A stretch of DNA of 64,000 bases from Cercis canadensis (Eukaryota; Streptophyta; Magnoliopsida; Fabales; Fabaceae), in contig QAOA01003657.1 in assembly GCA_003255065.1 (NCBI GenBank), positions 464,407 to 528,406 of the forward strand, written 5' to 3'. A model generated the notes under the pieces. It searched no databases. It had not been told where the DNA came from and worked only from the letters and a program-made list of their open reading frames with translations. The position numbers and the translations under genes are program-made. Each line of letters begins with the position of its first letter. Position 1 is the stretch's first letter. Of this stretch, positions 1 to 11,011 are shown in pieces.

Positions 1-55
1 TTAAAAAAAAAAGTCCTCCATTCGTGTCGTAGCGACCTTCAGGTACGTTATCACA
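1..55 (+). repeat. 3' terminus of an LTR (E0), Tat/Ogre-like, cut by the window edge
   Basis: The first 55 bases end in TTATCACA and resemble the last ~55 bases of the E1 LTR read on the minus strand (near 5460-5515). Both have an A-rich stretch, then AAGTC, then TCGTAGCGACCTTC about 20 bases from the terminus. On the other side of base 55, minus-strand E1 coding sequence begins abruptly. I infer that a related element or solo LTR inserted into E1 in the opposite orientation. Only its last bases are in view, so its kind cannot be told. Confidence 0.55.
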
Positions 56-56
56 T

Positions 57-2209
57 CTCATAAGGAAAGGGAGTTGGCACTTGTACAACCACATCTAGTT
101 GCACTTTATTAGCTGGCGGGCATGATAAAACTTTAAGAACAAAAGGGTTGGGAATTTGAGACTCTTCTCCTACCATATTGATCTCCTCTCTTGCAGCATT
201 ATTCCCTTTTTTCAAATCTTAGCACCCTAAGTGAAATCAATTTTTGGACCCCACATTTAAATTCCCAACAATCTTTGATATCATGACCCAAACTCTGATG
301 ATGCTCGCAGAATAGCCCTTTTATCAAACTTTAATTCCTCTTAAAGGAACCTTTATGCCATGTCTCACTGACTTCAAACTTTCCCACGCTTTTCTCATTG
401 GCATTCTAACCTCCGTGATTTTCTTGATTACCTCTGCCTCCTTGATAAGGGCATTTATTCCAGGCCTTCTCTCATGATTAGGCAAAGGGTTTGTATTTAC
501 ATTCTGTCCAACTCCTATCTCCTCAATTTTGATGGCCCCTTGTTTAATCAAGTACAAAACTGCGTATTTGAAGGCAGGAAAATCTTCAATGGAGTGACCC
601 ACTGCTCCCTTATGGTAATCATACTTAAGATTCGGGTTACACCAATTTGGAAAAGGTAATTGTAAAGGTGCTATAGGTTTTGGTGCTATCGCATGAGCAT
701 CACATAGCTGCCTAAACAATTTAGCTCTTGGCATGGGAATATTAAGAAAATGTTCATCTCTCAGAGGAGGGCGGAGTTGATTTCTGTACCCCTAATAATT
801 GGGTCTAGTTAGTGATCTAGGAATTGGATTATTTGGAAATGTATTTTGTAGGGTATGCTGATAAGTGGGAATATATGGTACAAAGACTGGTCTGGGTGTA
901 TAATATGGTTGAGGTAGTAAAACATTATTAACTTGATGAGGGTATGGGGGATTATGGTAAAGTTGGTAAGATTGGCTACCGGGATGAGGGAATTGTGGAG
1001 ATATAGGTGTTTGGACCAAGTTTACATCTCATTCCTTTTTTTTGAATGGTTGTCCTTTCCTCTGATTGTTATTATTATTTTCACCTTTCAAGAGTGTAAA
1101 TTTTTCAGCTCGGTACATCTCTTCCACCCTCTCTCCATCATTGATCAATTCAAAGAAATCTCTATAACACTTGCTACCATCAATTCAACATATGGAGAGT
1201 TCAAAGTATTCACAAAATAATGGATCATTTCAGAATCCATTAGTGGAGGTTGAGCTTGAGCCACCAGATTTCTCTATTTCTGCGCATACTCATTGAAGCT
1301 TTCCCGTTCTCCTTTTTCTCATGGATCATAATTGAGCTCTAGTATGGGCTATGTTGTCATTAAAACTATATTGCTTTAAGAAAGCATCAGCTAAGTCCCT
1401 CTATGTATGAATCTTAAAATGATCCAAGCACTAGTACCAATCTGCAGCGAGACTAGTCAAACTTTCGAGGAAAAAGTGCATGAAAAACTTCTCCTCTCTT
1501 GACCAGATAGACATTTTAGTACAATAGGATTTCAAATGAAGTCGGGAATTAGTTGTCCTATCATATTGTGTGAATTCAGGTATTTTGAAATCCTTAGGAA
1601 GCGTAATCTCTGATGTTAAAGAGAGCTCTTTAATATCCACTGGCCCGTATGCCCTTGATCCCTACATCATCTTAATCTGTTCTTCTAAAAGCGCCTGCTT
1701 TTTCTTTATTGATTATACCCCAACCTCTCCTTCTTCAACTCCTCCTTCTCTTTCCCCAAAGGAACTATCTCTGAACCTTCTTGTGCAGCGTAATGAGTAA
1801 TTGGATGAGTGTACGCGTAGACGCCCCCTTGATTTTCATTTAGATTGAATGGAGCTTCTATGGGGAGAGAAAATGGGCTCGAGAAAGGTAGTGAGATAGC
1901 ATGTACAACATCAGCTAGTTGAGTGGTTTAAGGAATTGTTGAATTTGAATCATATTCCTATACCAGATTTGTAGAAGGCATCATCTGTGGAGACATTCCC
2001 CATATTGGAGCAGAAGTTGCCTCATTTGATGTATATATCAAAAAAGGTGTTACATGAAAAATTAGAGGAATATTGACACCACTTGGCCCCTCAGCCACAA
2101 CCTTTAACTTCATGCTCTCAGTGAAAAGCTCTATCATCTCATTCATATGAGATTTTAATTTATCAAACTCGGTCCCAAGATTGTAACACTGCTTCTGATT
2201 TTCTTCCAT
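57..2209 (-). pseudogene. Gag of E1 (decayed), running into the gag/pol linker
   Basis: Gag is the structural protein that packages element RNA. The frame can be followed from an ATG at 2209 (coiled-coil start MEENQKQ) through the core gag domain at about 1640-1100. That core holds the family-typical phrases KIPEFTQYDRT and ERESFNEYAQK, the latter followed by a stop where Trp is expected. A proline/tyrosine-rich spacer lies at 1019-792. Two zinc-knuckle-like motifs follow. One at 623-579 has Tyr and Phe in place of two Cys. One at 312-256 reads CEHHQSLGHDIKDC and keeps its ligands. The last recognisable piece (about 150-57) is the VVVQVPTPFPYE linker before protease. Several stops and frame changes make it a pseudogene. 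Confidence 0.8.
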
Positions 2210-2427
2210 GATATTGGTGGTTCTTGATCTGAGCTTGATTGACCTTTTTACATAGTGCTTTTGATTGAACTTTGTTTTCTTTGCACGACCAATGATGAAT
2301 TACCTTATGAAAAAAAAAAAGATAAAGAGTAAATAATGCAAAATGACTAAAATTGATTTTTTTTTTTTTAAAGATTTTTAGCATGGCTTCAGACTTTTGA
2401 TTGGTGCGATTAAAACAATGTGGTTCA

Positions 2428-2640
2428 TCTCTTTTACAAGAACATATAACTCCTTATAAGAGAGATTAGCGTAACTGAATCTTGTGAAAGCATATACTTC
2501 TCACAAGAAACAATCTCTTATCTTTCCTCGAGCTTTCATTTAGGGTCCCTAGATCAACCAATTTTATAAGAGCATAGAGTTTCCTAAACAATTAATTAAA
2601 ATAAGTGAATCTTGCAAAAGCATATAGCTCCTTGTAAGAA
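2428..2640. repeat. Four dispersed hairpin-forming repeats sharing an AGCATATA-like loop
   Basis: Short imperfect repeats occur at about 2428-2465, 2481-2508, 2564-2590 and 2607-2637, between the two E1 ORFs. At least three have matching arms around a similar loop: CTTGTGA with TCACAAG, CTTGCAA with TTGTAAG, and CTTTTACAAG with CTTATAAG, around AGCATATA or ACATATAACTC. The arms differ between copies while pairing is largely kept. Function is unknown. Confidence 0.5.
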
Positions 2641-2768
2641 GCACTTTTACACAAGAAGCGAGAGCAATTCGAAAGAAAATACTCTTCTATTACGTTCGTT
2701 GATTCAATATCCATCGGCCTTTGAAAGCTTCTCAATACATAAATGTTCATAGAAGAGATTACATAAAA

Positions 2769-4705
2769 CTAGTTCAGCCCATAGGTGTCAATCAACATCT
2801 CTTTACATTCAGCTATCAGCTTTTCAACCTTGGGGATAAGTTTCAAACAAGGATTAAGAGTTCTTTCAGCAACTAAGACTTGTCGATGCAATGCTTTAGC
2901 TTGGAATTGCAGCCCCTCGACAAGCATTCTATGCTTTTGTCCCCAATGAACCGCTACATCTCCTCTGAACGTGGTGTCCTTTCTTTGTTGTTCTATTTCA
3001 TCTTTGAGGTCCACAACTTGCAAACTCAAATCGTCGCATTGTTTCCCTTTTGATCTTGCATCCTCTTCAGCTTCAAACCTCTTCCTCTTGGCTTCATGAA
3101 CCTCTTCCTATAGGCCAATCACATGTTTCCCATGAACATCCATCTCTTTTTGTATTTCTTTTTCTGAAGATGCAACTTTCTCCTTATATTTACCTAATTC
3201 TCCCCTATAGCGGGCTACCTCTCTCTTTAGCTTTCGAGTTTCATCTTGTGCCTCCATTTCCTGCATTTTTTGTAGCAACAGGGCATTTTCTTCTTTTAGC
3301 CTTTGCTTTTCTTCTTCAACTTTTGGCAATTTTCCTTCTATTTCTTCAACCTTCAACATCTCTCTAACCACTTGATCAGTCTTGGAATCTTCAAACTAAG
3401 GTTAATGTGCATGTTGGATCACCTTTGGCGTCACCAAATTCGTTCATCAGGACTGAAACCAATTCTTATACTCCATTTCAATGCCCCCCCCTCCCCACTG
3501 GGCTAAAATTCTTTTCATGAATAGCCATATGCTTCCAAGCTTGGATGATCCTCCCAAGTTTATCAACATCTATTTGATTTTTGTACTTAAAATCAATCTA
3601 AAAAAGATCATTTGTTTGTGGATAAATTGCAAATGACCAAATTGGTGAAGCACCAAGAGAGGAGTATAGACAACACACCCACGAGTTCCCATGAGCAAAA
3701 CACATGAAAACTCTCAACAGCTATTCAAAATGCCAAAACCCCCAACCCAGGGTATAGTCCACTTAACAGTTTGCTCAAACCCTTTATCTAGCTCTTCCAA
3801 CCATCTTTGTTTGTTCTATTCCCCATATAGCTTCATCATATGAAAATTCTTGAGAATATTTTTTGTCCGAACATATCTTTTCATGCAATCAAATTACCTT
3901 CCCAAAATATGGCAAAATAACCAGATGTACAGCAACTGGGAATAACATCTTAATTTGCCTCCTCCTCTCTTTCTACACCAATTAAAGGATAAAAAGGTAT
4001 AAGACAAAATGGCCGGAACGAGATTCACACGATTGTAGATAAACTTGTGGAAGACATCTATCGCTTCATGGCTAATCGAGTTCTTATTACTCAGAAAAAG
4101 CAGTAGCCCAAATATGACCAAGATCAATAGCTGGTGCAGCTTCTGCCACTCCCTTTTGTCCACTAAGGTTTGCATACACCCCTTCACAAAATACATGGGC
4201 CATACATGAGTCTTTCCTTCGTTGCCCTTCCTCTCTCTCGACAACTCTTGCTTGCTAACCCCAAAAATTCAGCAACCTTATCTTCGGCCACCTTATGCTT
4301 ACTAAAAGTATACACCTTGCTACTCTTAGTCAAAGGCATCCCCAACATATGGCTATATTCTTCTAAAGTCAGTGTAAGGTCTATGGCCTTGAAGGTTAAA
4401 CACCGATAAGATGGATCCCAGTAGTTTACCATGGAGATCAAAGCTAGCTCTTGCACCTTAATGTTTACTAGATCTATCAGCTTAAAGTAGTGAGTAAAAA
4501 GAGGGCCCCTCTCGACTACATGAATCTTCTAAATGAATACCCCTATATCAGATACATCATTCATATCTAAGGCCATCTTCATCTTTTATGGTAAATTATT
4601 GTTATATCCTTTTGGAAGACTATAACCCTCACCCCCTTGTTGTGATTGGGCGTCCCTCATAAAGGCCTTAAAAGGATTTTTGAAAATGGAATCACTAGAA
4701 GCCAT
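2769..4705 (-). pseudogene. Extra ORF of E1: DUF7745-like region plus coiled coil (decayed)
   Basis: Read from an ATG at 4705 (MASSDSIFKNPF), the frame contains a DUF7745-like region at about 4460-3540. Landmarks are SMVNYWDPSYRCLTF and TLEEYSHMLGMPL at the start, ILVIFGLLLFLSN in the middle, and GTRGCVVYTPLLVLHQFGH near 3690-3640. DUF7745 is related to the plant mobile domain and is often met next to or fused with Gypsy gag genes; its job is unknown. A long heptad-like Glu/Lys-rich coiled coil follows at 3371-3108 and 3029-2769. Stops (for example near 4590) and frame changes show decay. It sits between primer-binding site and gag, where Ogre-type elements carry an extra ORF. Confidence 0.7.
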
Positions 4706-5437
4706 GCTAAGAATCTATCTTTGAAAATTAACCTCTTTGTAAAAAGTACTAGAAAGATGGATTAGGGATGAAAAATGGATAATCGGCATAAAATAATAAC
4801 GCGGAAGAATAAAAAGAAAGGAAAGGGATGCTCCTCCCATTGTCCTAGATAGACAAGTCACCTTAGGGTTAGGGTTTCTAGCCTAACGGCCAATTTCTAA
4901 CCTAAATTGGACAGCATTACGGCTATATAACGTGCACAGTTTGGTGATAGTACTATCAGTCCTAAAAAGGTCAGGTCCTTGGATTGCCTCCATCATAACG
5001 ATTAAGATCACACCCTACTAACCTAGTTCACTAGGGGACAGCCCCTCAGTTTACCCAAATTAGCAGAATGATCCATAATCCAAATGGAAGCTTTCGTGTA
5101 AACCACTAAAGGATAAACCTCCTGGTAATAACACTAGTCCCTCTTCTAATCCTAGGTTTAATGTGGCCCAGGTGTAGAACCGAAGATTAGTATGCAGGGT
5201 TAGTGTAAGTGCTCAGTGTGTGGGAAGAGCAAACATACCTCAACCTAAAATATACCCAAACCACCCTAACTGCAAAATAAAATATAGGCATATGCAACAA
5301 GATAAGGCTATCTACAAATGTAGAAATAAATACAACATATACAAAATAATGAAAAATAAATAACTTAGAATATATAAAATACATTTTGGCCACATCTGAT
5401 TTACATAGCTAATTTATTGGGCTTAACTCTCTAACTA
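4706..5437 (-). other. Untranslated leader of E1, no gene seen
   Basis: This is the stretch between the primer-binding site and the first ATG of the extra ORF. No frame longer than chance carries family signatures. It is presumed to be the leader with packaging signals. Confidence 0.5.
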
Positions 5438-5456
5438 GTCCTCAGTGGAGTCGCCA
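5438..5456 (-). other. Primer-binding site of E1
   Basis: On the minus strand TGGCGACTCCACTGAGGAC begins three bases inside the LTR end. This form is typical of Ogre/Tat elements and is thought to pair with a tRNA-Arg 3' end. The tRNA identity is from memory of the family and was not checked. Confidence 0.6.
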
Positions 5457-6227
5457 AACTATCACAACATACTCGAAGGTCGCTACGACGTAAATGACAG
5501 ACTTTTAAAAAAAGATTTAGTTTTCAAAAAAAACTTAGAGTCACTACCAATTGTATTAAAAAATAGAGAACAATTAGAAAACCTTTTTTAAATTTAATTC
5601 TTTTTTAAATGGTCTGTATACCAAAGATTGGCTTAGGAGTCTGTTTATGTGTGGAGAATGTGTTAGTCACCTCACAACATCTGTCTAAAAATAGTTACCC
5701 TAAATTAGCTATGCAAAGAATAAGATAAAATGTGGCAAAAAATATACTTTATTTATTCTTAAAATAAATGTTACATTCACTAATCAATAATAGAAAATAA
5801 ACATGACATGCATGAATTCTAACGAGTTCAAAATCCTTCCACCTGTTCCTCACATATTGTGCGCGTCAAGATGACACTTATCTTTGCCTAGGTCAGATAA
5901 AATAGACTTATCCCATATAGGACCAAGTCAGTCTTATCGTTCCATGATAGACAAAGGGCCTATGAATTTTGTAAACCCTAATAATAATCCCGAAATGTTA
6001 TGCATGATGATACAAAAATTAGGGGATGGGGACTGAATTACAATTGTAAAGCAGTGATGAAATAATCCTCAAGCTCTAAACTATCGTTTAGTCATTCAAG
6101 ATCAAATTTTCAATTTGCCAAAATCCTCAAGTATCAACATTGAAAGCTCACAGAAAAAGGTCCAAACATGAAAAGTGAACGTAAGTCGCAATATCAAATC
6201 AAACATCGATAAAATTAAACCCAAATA

Positions 6228-6365
6228 ATCATCATTTTAACATTAAAACAGTGACCAAAATGAACCTAAAAAATTGTTACTTTAAGGTCAAAATAGTGAC
6301 AAAAAAATTGAACAAAAATAGCCATCACTTTAAGGTTAAAACAGTGACCAAAAACAAATCCAAAC
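6228..6365. repeat. Tandem repeat, about 49 bp unit, three copies, in the E1 LTR
   Basis: Three imperfect copies at about 6228, 6277 and 6325 share a core like TTTAAGGTTAAAACAGTGAC followed by an A-rich stretch. Confidence 0.55.
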
Positions 6366-6580
6366 ATGCCCAGAACAGCCACCCTTATCGAGAGACAAAT
6401 CCAAAGAAAACTCAAAGAATTCACATGCTAATAAGCTATTTGAAACAACCATGACTCAAAGGATAAAATCAAAGAAAATTTAATGAATGCACATGGTAAT
6501 CAACTACCAAAAATAGCCATGAATTTTGTGTAAATATCAAGAACACAAGGAGTAAATCACATTGTCAACAAAATCAAATA

Positions 6581-6775
6581 TGAATGCCCAGAATAGCAGG
6601 GAAATTAATTTGAAATAGCAACAGAATATATGCCAGAACAGCAGGGCATTTAGATGCAAAACAATATAAAAATATGCCAGAACAACAGGGTATTTAGATG
6701 CAAAACGACAGAAAAATATGTCAGAACAGCATGGTAATTAGATGCTAAACATAAGGAAAATATGTCGACAGTAAC
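6581..6775. repeat. Tandem repeat, 44 bp unit, three to four copies, in the E1 LTR
   Basis: The phrase ATGCCAGAACAGCAGGGCAT recurs at about 6630, 6674 (TGCCAGAACAACAGGGTAT) and 6718 (TGTCAGAACAGCATGGTAA), exactly 44 bases apart. A weaker first copy lies at about 6583. Confidence 0.7.
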
Positions 6776-6998
6776 GGAAAATGCACAAAATAGTGAGGTA
6801 AGATGCATGGAACAGCTGCATGAAGGCATAATAGAATAACAGTGAAAATAGGTGAGGGCAGCAGCAATGATATAGAAATAGACAATCATATTCAAACTAA
6901 AACTTGAAGTAGGGGAGATATGCAAAAAATTTGAAAATTGCATATATAGAAGACACATGTATTTTGATTTTAACAAGACAACAATCACTTAAATTGGA

Positions 6999-7632
6999 AC
7001 CCTGTAGCTCAAATTAGAAAATAAAAACTGAGGGCTGCCAGAGAAAACTGACAAGACTGACAATACAAAAAAAATAAACAAATTTAAATATAAACTGAGA
7101 ACAAGGAAAAGGGAATTTTTCTTTGAAAATTTTACACATGAGATGCATACATGTCCTAGCTCTAATGGGACAAAAATAACTCTAATTGGATATCTGTAGC
7201 TCTATCTAGAAAATCAAAACCGAGGGTTACCAGAGAAGACTTACAAACCAGAAACAGCAGAAAAATAATCAAATTCAAAGAAAAACTGAGAGCATAGGAA
7301 AGAGTATTTGGCCATGAAATATTTATAAAAAATAGGAATAGGTCTCTTGGTTCTAAAAACGCAAGAATCACTCAAATTGGAGCTCTGTAGCTCCATCTAG
7401 AAAATAAAAATGGAGGGTTTCCGGGGAAGATTGACGGCCCCAAAATAATAAAAAAAATAGTCAAATTCAAATAAACACCAGGAACAGGGGAAAAATAATT
7501 TGGCTATGAAAAGTTTACACACATGAGGTACACGTCTAGGGGTTCTATCAAATGAAGAATTACTAAAATTGAAGCTCTGTAACTCCATTTGAAAAATAAA
7601 AACAGAGGGTTGCCAGAGAAAACTGACAAACC
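6999..7632. repeat. Tandem repeat, about 190 bp unit, three full copies plus a partial, in the E1 LTR
   Basis: An anchor of the form CTGTAGCTC..(N)..TAGAAAAT..GAGGGTTGCCAGAGAA recurs at about 6999, 7188, 7379 and 7571, a period of 189-192 bases. The sequence between anchors is alignable by eye (AAAAACTGAGA..., then a TTTACACATGAG-like phrase). This array accounts for about a fifth of the LTR. Confidence 0.75.
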
Positions 7633-7939
7633 TAAAAATGTACAATCCACAACCAAACTAAGTATTATTAATTAAGGAAACAACTCAAAGTACTAAAATA
7701 AAAATTATTTCTATATCAATATCAGAAATTGAACTTAAATTTAGGAATCCAACACTATGGGTACCCTAGAACTATAAAAATTAATCTCAAACTTTATCAA
7801 ACTATACTATGATAAAGAAATTCTGCATATTCATTCATACATAGAACAAATAGATAAATTATCCATCATGAATCCAAATAGCAGAAGTAAAGATGGGAGG
7901 ATAGGGAAGAGATTACCTTTGTAGAATGAATTTGATGGA

Positions 7940-8110
7940 GATTAAGACCTTCTTCTCTCTTTTGCTCTCTCCCTTTCTCCCAAGCTTTTCATTTTCTCCC
8001 TTTTCTCTTTTTCTCCTCTTTTGCCCTCTTTAACTCTCCTCTCTCTCTTGCTTCTTCAACCCTCTCTCCATTTCTTTCCTTCCTTTTCTCCTTTTATTTG
8101 CTGATCCCCT
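7940..8110 (-). promoter_or_regulatory. GA-rich tract in U3 of the E1 LTR
   Basis: The plus strand is nearly all C and T for about 160 bases (TTCTCTCTTTTGCTCTCTCC and similar), so the sense strand of the element is GA-rich. GA/CT tracts near plant promoters can bind GAGA-binding (BBR/BPC) proteins. Its role here is inferred only from position in the LTR. Confidence 0.3.
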
Positions 8111-8517
8111 AGTTTTTATTTGCTTTCCTTTTTTTTTAATTACTTATTTATTTAATAGAGATAGGGTATACCAACTTAGACCAATAGAGAATGAGAAAAA
8201 TCCATTTCTTGTTCCCGCATTGGTCGTCTTAGATCTAGTGATGCAAAAATCTATTAACAAAATTTCTTCTCTCTTTCTTTGTTTATTTACTATTTGCAAA
8301 AATCTAAATACTAATGGATGGGCCAAATGGGCTAGATTAACAATGGATTAGGCTAAAGTAGTAAGACTAGGCTTTGCTTTATTGCGAAAGCCTAAATAAA
8401 AATATAAAAAGCAATAATAAAAAATTAAGAACTTTCATCTTTTTAAAAATCATCATTCATCATTTTTGTTTTGTTTTATGCCACGAAAAAATACCCGGAT
8501 AAAATCCGGTGTCTACA

Positions 8518-9072
8518 GTATCTACAGAAATGGATATCGTTAATGTTTAACACATATATTTTGTAAATATATGCAAAATCTAACGAAATTCAATGATGGA
8601 CTCCCAACCTACTTTTGCTATTTTAACACTTTGAATGATGAGTACTGTAAATTAGGGAATATAGATTTTAGAGGATGCGTTTAAGTTGAAGAGTGTCTTA
8701 AAAGCCAAACAAATATTTACTCTTGTACCTTCATTTTAAATAGTATCAATAGATTATGTAAATAAAGAATGTCTGAAGCAAACCTTTTGCTTGCCAAATG
8801 TATAGGAGAAGTTTCGAGCAAAGATTAGGAAAGTTGATTTACCGACAAAAATATTTCCAATAATCCATTTTTTGGGTACTTTGGCTGCAATTTTGGATTT
8901 GAACACATAAACCATAAGTCTTGAGGATGATCTCAGTTCCACTTGACTACAAGCCATTTGGTATTACCAATAATCCTTTACCAATGTGACTAAGGCACAA
9001 TGTGAAAGAACTTTACATAAAATACTAAAAATTCAGCATATTCAAAATGTTGATTGCCTTTGATTTTATATA
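8518..9072. other. Sequence between E1 and the MITE, no recognised gene
   Basis: There is a 67-residue open frame on the minus strand at 8957-8754 (start MACSQVELRSSS), but I do not recognise it and nothing around it supports expression. Confidence 0.5.
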
Positions 9073-9460
9073 GGTGAGCACTATGCTACACCTCGCATGA
9101 GAGGGGGTGTAGCACTACACACCCTCAGTTGGGTGAGACCCAATAGGACTTATAGTGTGATTTTGGTATCATTGCGAAGATCTCAAAAAACTTAGTCATC
9201 CAATATGTGCCTGAACACACATTTTCTTATAAAATGTAAGAATGTCATAATATAAGAAAAAGTGACAAAAAGTAAACTTGAAAAATTATTTCTTGGCATG
9301 TTTTCTTATATCGTGTCATTCTTATATTTTATAAGGAACAATGTGTTTTGGCACATATTGGGAGACTAAGTTTTTCGAGATCTTTGCAATGACACCAAAA
9401 TTACTGGGTGGATCCCACCCGAACCCACCCAACTAAGAGGGGTGTTGCATAACCTTCACT
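9073..9460. mobile_element. Foldback MITE, Mutator-like by its 9 bp target duplication
   Basis: The 388 bp unit has no ORF and long inverted arms. The left arm starts GGTGAGCACTATGCTACACC and the right arm, reverse-complemented, starts AGTGAAGGTTATGCAACACC. Inward, the arms continue to match (AGTTGGGTG, ATTTTGGTATCATTGCGAAG against ATTTTGGTGTCATTGCAAAG, then AAAACTTAGTC). The loop is near 9268-9299. TTTTATATA flanks both ends exactly (9064-9072 and 9461-9469), a 9 bp direct repeat as Mutator-family transposases make. The repeat is AT-only, so some chance match is possible. Confidence 0.7.
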
Positions 9461-9469
9461 TTTTATATA

Positions 9470-9673
9470 TGAGTTAGCTGTACATGAATTTTTCCTATAA
9501 ATTATGCTCTATACAAGGAAAGTTTCTACAATGCCAACTGCTCACTTAGTGGAACATATAAGTCAAGCAATTGTGTCCTTCCTTTTTTCATGTCGAATCT
9601 CCATGTGTTGTTTGTCTCTATGTCCACATTTAAGGCTTGCAAAGCATATTCCTGTGGTCTCTTTAGTAGAAAG
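9470..9673 (+). other. Flanking DNA left of Copia element C1, ending in its target site
   Basis: No gene is recognised. A short open frame at 9504-9695 runs into the LTR and is not convincing. Bases 9669-9673 (GAAAG) are the left copy of the C1 target-site duplication; the matching copy is 17517-17521. The DNA therefore continued originally at 17522. Confidence 0.6.
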
Positions 9674-10929
9674 TGTTGGCCCCACAGTTCTCTAACCATA
9701 GTTTTGGTGATAACAAATAACCTTATTTATCCCCAACCTATGTTTGCTCAAATGGTTATTTTAGTAATAGGTTAAGTGATGTACTTGGATCATAAGTATA
9801 ACTCGTTTCCTAGTCAACAGAACCAACTCATGTTCAAGTATTGATTCTACACTACAATGAAGATGCTAATATGAAAGCCTCAAAATTTGTGGACCATCCA
9901 AGGCTGAAGCCTAGTTCTTCTGGAATAGTTAATGGACTTCAAAGACGTTGGAAGAGAGCCCAAATGAGGAATTTGAATTAGAGAGAATTCAACATCAAGA
10001 AAGGAAACCAGTGCTATTCAAGGAAAGTTTTTGAAAAGGAGATTATTTCTTAATTTAAGATATTATCTCTGATTTGGTGATTAAGACCACAAATCAAGCA
10101 AGTAGAACCTAGCCCATTAGCAACAATCATCTTCTACCTTCTGTTGCTATAAATTCGAAGACCTAAGGTTTGGAAGAACAAGAAGAGAATCCATTAAACA
10201 TCTTGAAGAAAAAGCTTTGCTGTCAGAAACTAGTTCTTAATCTCTTATACCAACTCTATACTACTTGTGCAGATCTTTATGTGAGAGTTGTAATTATGTG
10301 GGAGCCCTATCCATCTGGGATTTTTGTAACAGATTTCATTAAGAAATATGAGGAGTGATTTTTGTCTTTGTTTGATAGAAGGAGAGAGTTTCTAATGAGC
10401 TATTGAGAAAGTAGAGAGTTTTCTAGTTAAGCTATTTGTAAAACTAGTTCTACAAGAAGCTTGGACAAATGACCTTGTTGATAGTTGAACCCCAGCCTCG
10501 GGAGAGTAGATGTAGGATCTGTTATTAGCCGAACCACTATAAAGTTTCTGGGCTCAATCTCTATACTCTTCTCTCTTTAATATTTAGCTGTTATTTAATC
10601 TATTGCTGAATAACTAGTTTGATGTTCTGTGCTTATTAAGCTTGTTGTGTATTCTATTTCTTTATCTATTAGGCTTCTAGTTCTTGCTTTATAAATTGTA
10701 ATATTTCTTATTTGCAAGAATCTAAATCTTCTAGTCTATTATTCTAAGTGGCTATCTGGTTTATGTTCTTAGTTCTTGAATTCAAGATTTTCTAGGTTAT
10801 TATATAACCATCTTTGAAATGAGTTTTGATCATTAACTGGTTATTCCAAAAGGCATTTTTGATCTGTAATTCCGCGTAATTTGTTTTATTCTCTTATTTA
10901 CCACCTCTAAGAGCATACCTACACTCTCA
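9674..10929 (+). repeat. 5' LTR of C1 (1256 bp)
   Basis: It begins TGTTGGCCCCACAG and ends ..CCTACACTCTCA, with TG..CA ends. The last ~320 bases align with 17172-17516, the surviving part of the other LTR. No ORF in it is a credible gene. Confidence 0.85.
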
Positions 10930-10931
10930 AT

Positions 10932-10943
10932 TGGTATTAGAGC
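10932..10943 (+). other. Primer-binding site of C1, initiator tRNA-Met type
   Basis: TGGTATTAGAGC lies two bases after the LTR end. It differs by one base from TGGTATCAGAGC, the usual complement of the initiator tRNA-Met 3' end in Copia elements. Confidence 0.8.
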
Positions 10944-11011
10944 TCCGTTCTCTATTAAGAGGTCTAACAACCTTGAGTTAAAAATCTAAAGGTTTCATAT
11001 TTGTAGGTAAC

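Larger units (their letters stand above)
56..8517 (-). mobile_element. Tat/Ogre-like Ty3/Gypsy element E1 (5' LTR, extra ORF, gag; pol not in view)
   Basis: Read on the minus strand the order is LTR (8517 to 5460), primer-binding site, an ORF with a DUF7745-like region and coiled coils, gag, and the start of the gag/pol linker, which is cut at base 55/56. The LTR start TGTAGACACCGG, the long LTR and an extra ORF before gag are features of the Tat/Ogre branch. All ORFs carry stops and frameshifts, so it is a dead copy. Protease, reverse transcriptase and integrase would lie left of the window, beyond the E0 insertion. Confidence 0.8.
5460..8517 (-). repeat. 5' LTR of E1 (about 3.06 kb)
   Basis: On the minus strand it starts TGTAGACACCGGATTTTATC at 8517, a start common in Tat/Ogre LTRs. 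It ends ..GTTGTGATA at 5460, four bases before the primer-binding site, with ATA where CA is expected. The length is mostly AT-rich sequence with several internal tandem repeats, listed separately. A pyrimidine-rich block on the plus strand (7940-8110) lies about 400-580 bases inside the LTR start. No protein gene is supported inside it. Confidence 0.75.

Noticed and set aside
6650..6988. 112-codon hydrophobic frame on the minus strand in the E1 LTR
   Set aside because: It reads through tandem repeats of an LTR. The Phe/Leu richness follows from AT content and does not show a membrane protein.
8754..8957. 67-codon frame between E1 and the MITE
   Set aside because: Not recognised, short, and no neighbouring exon or promoter evidence.
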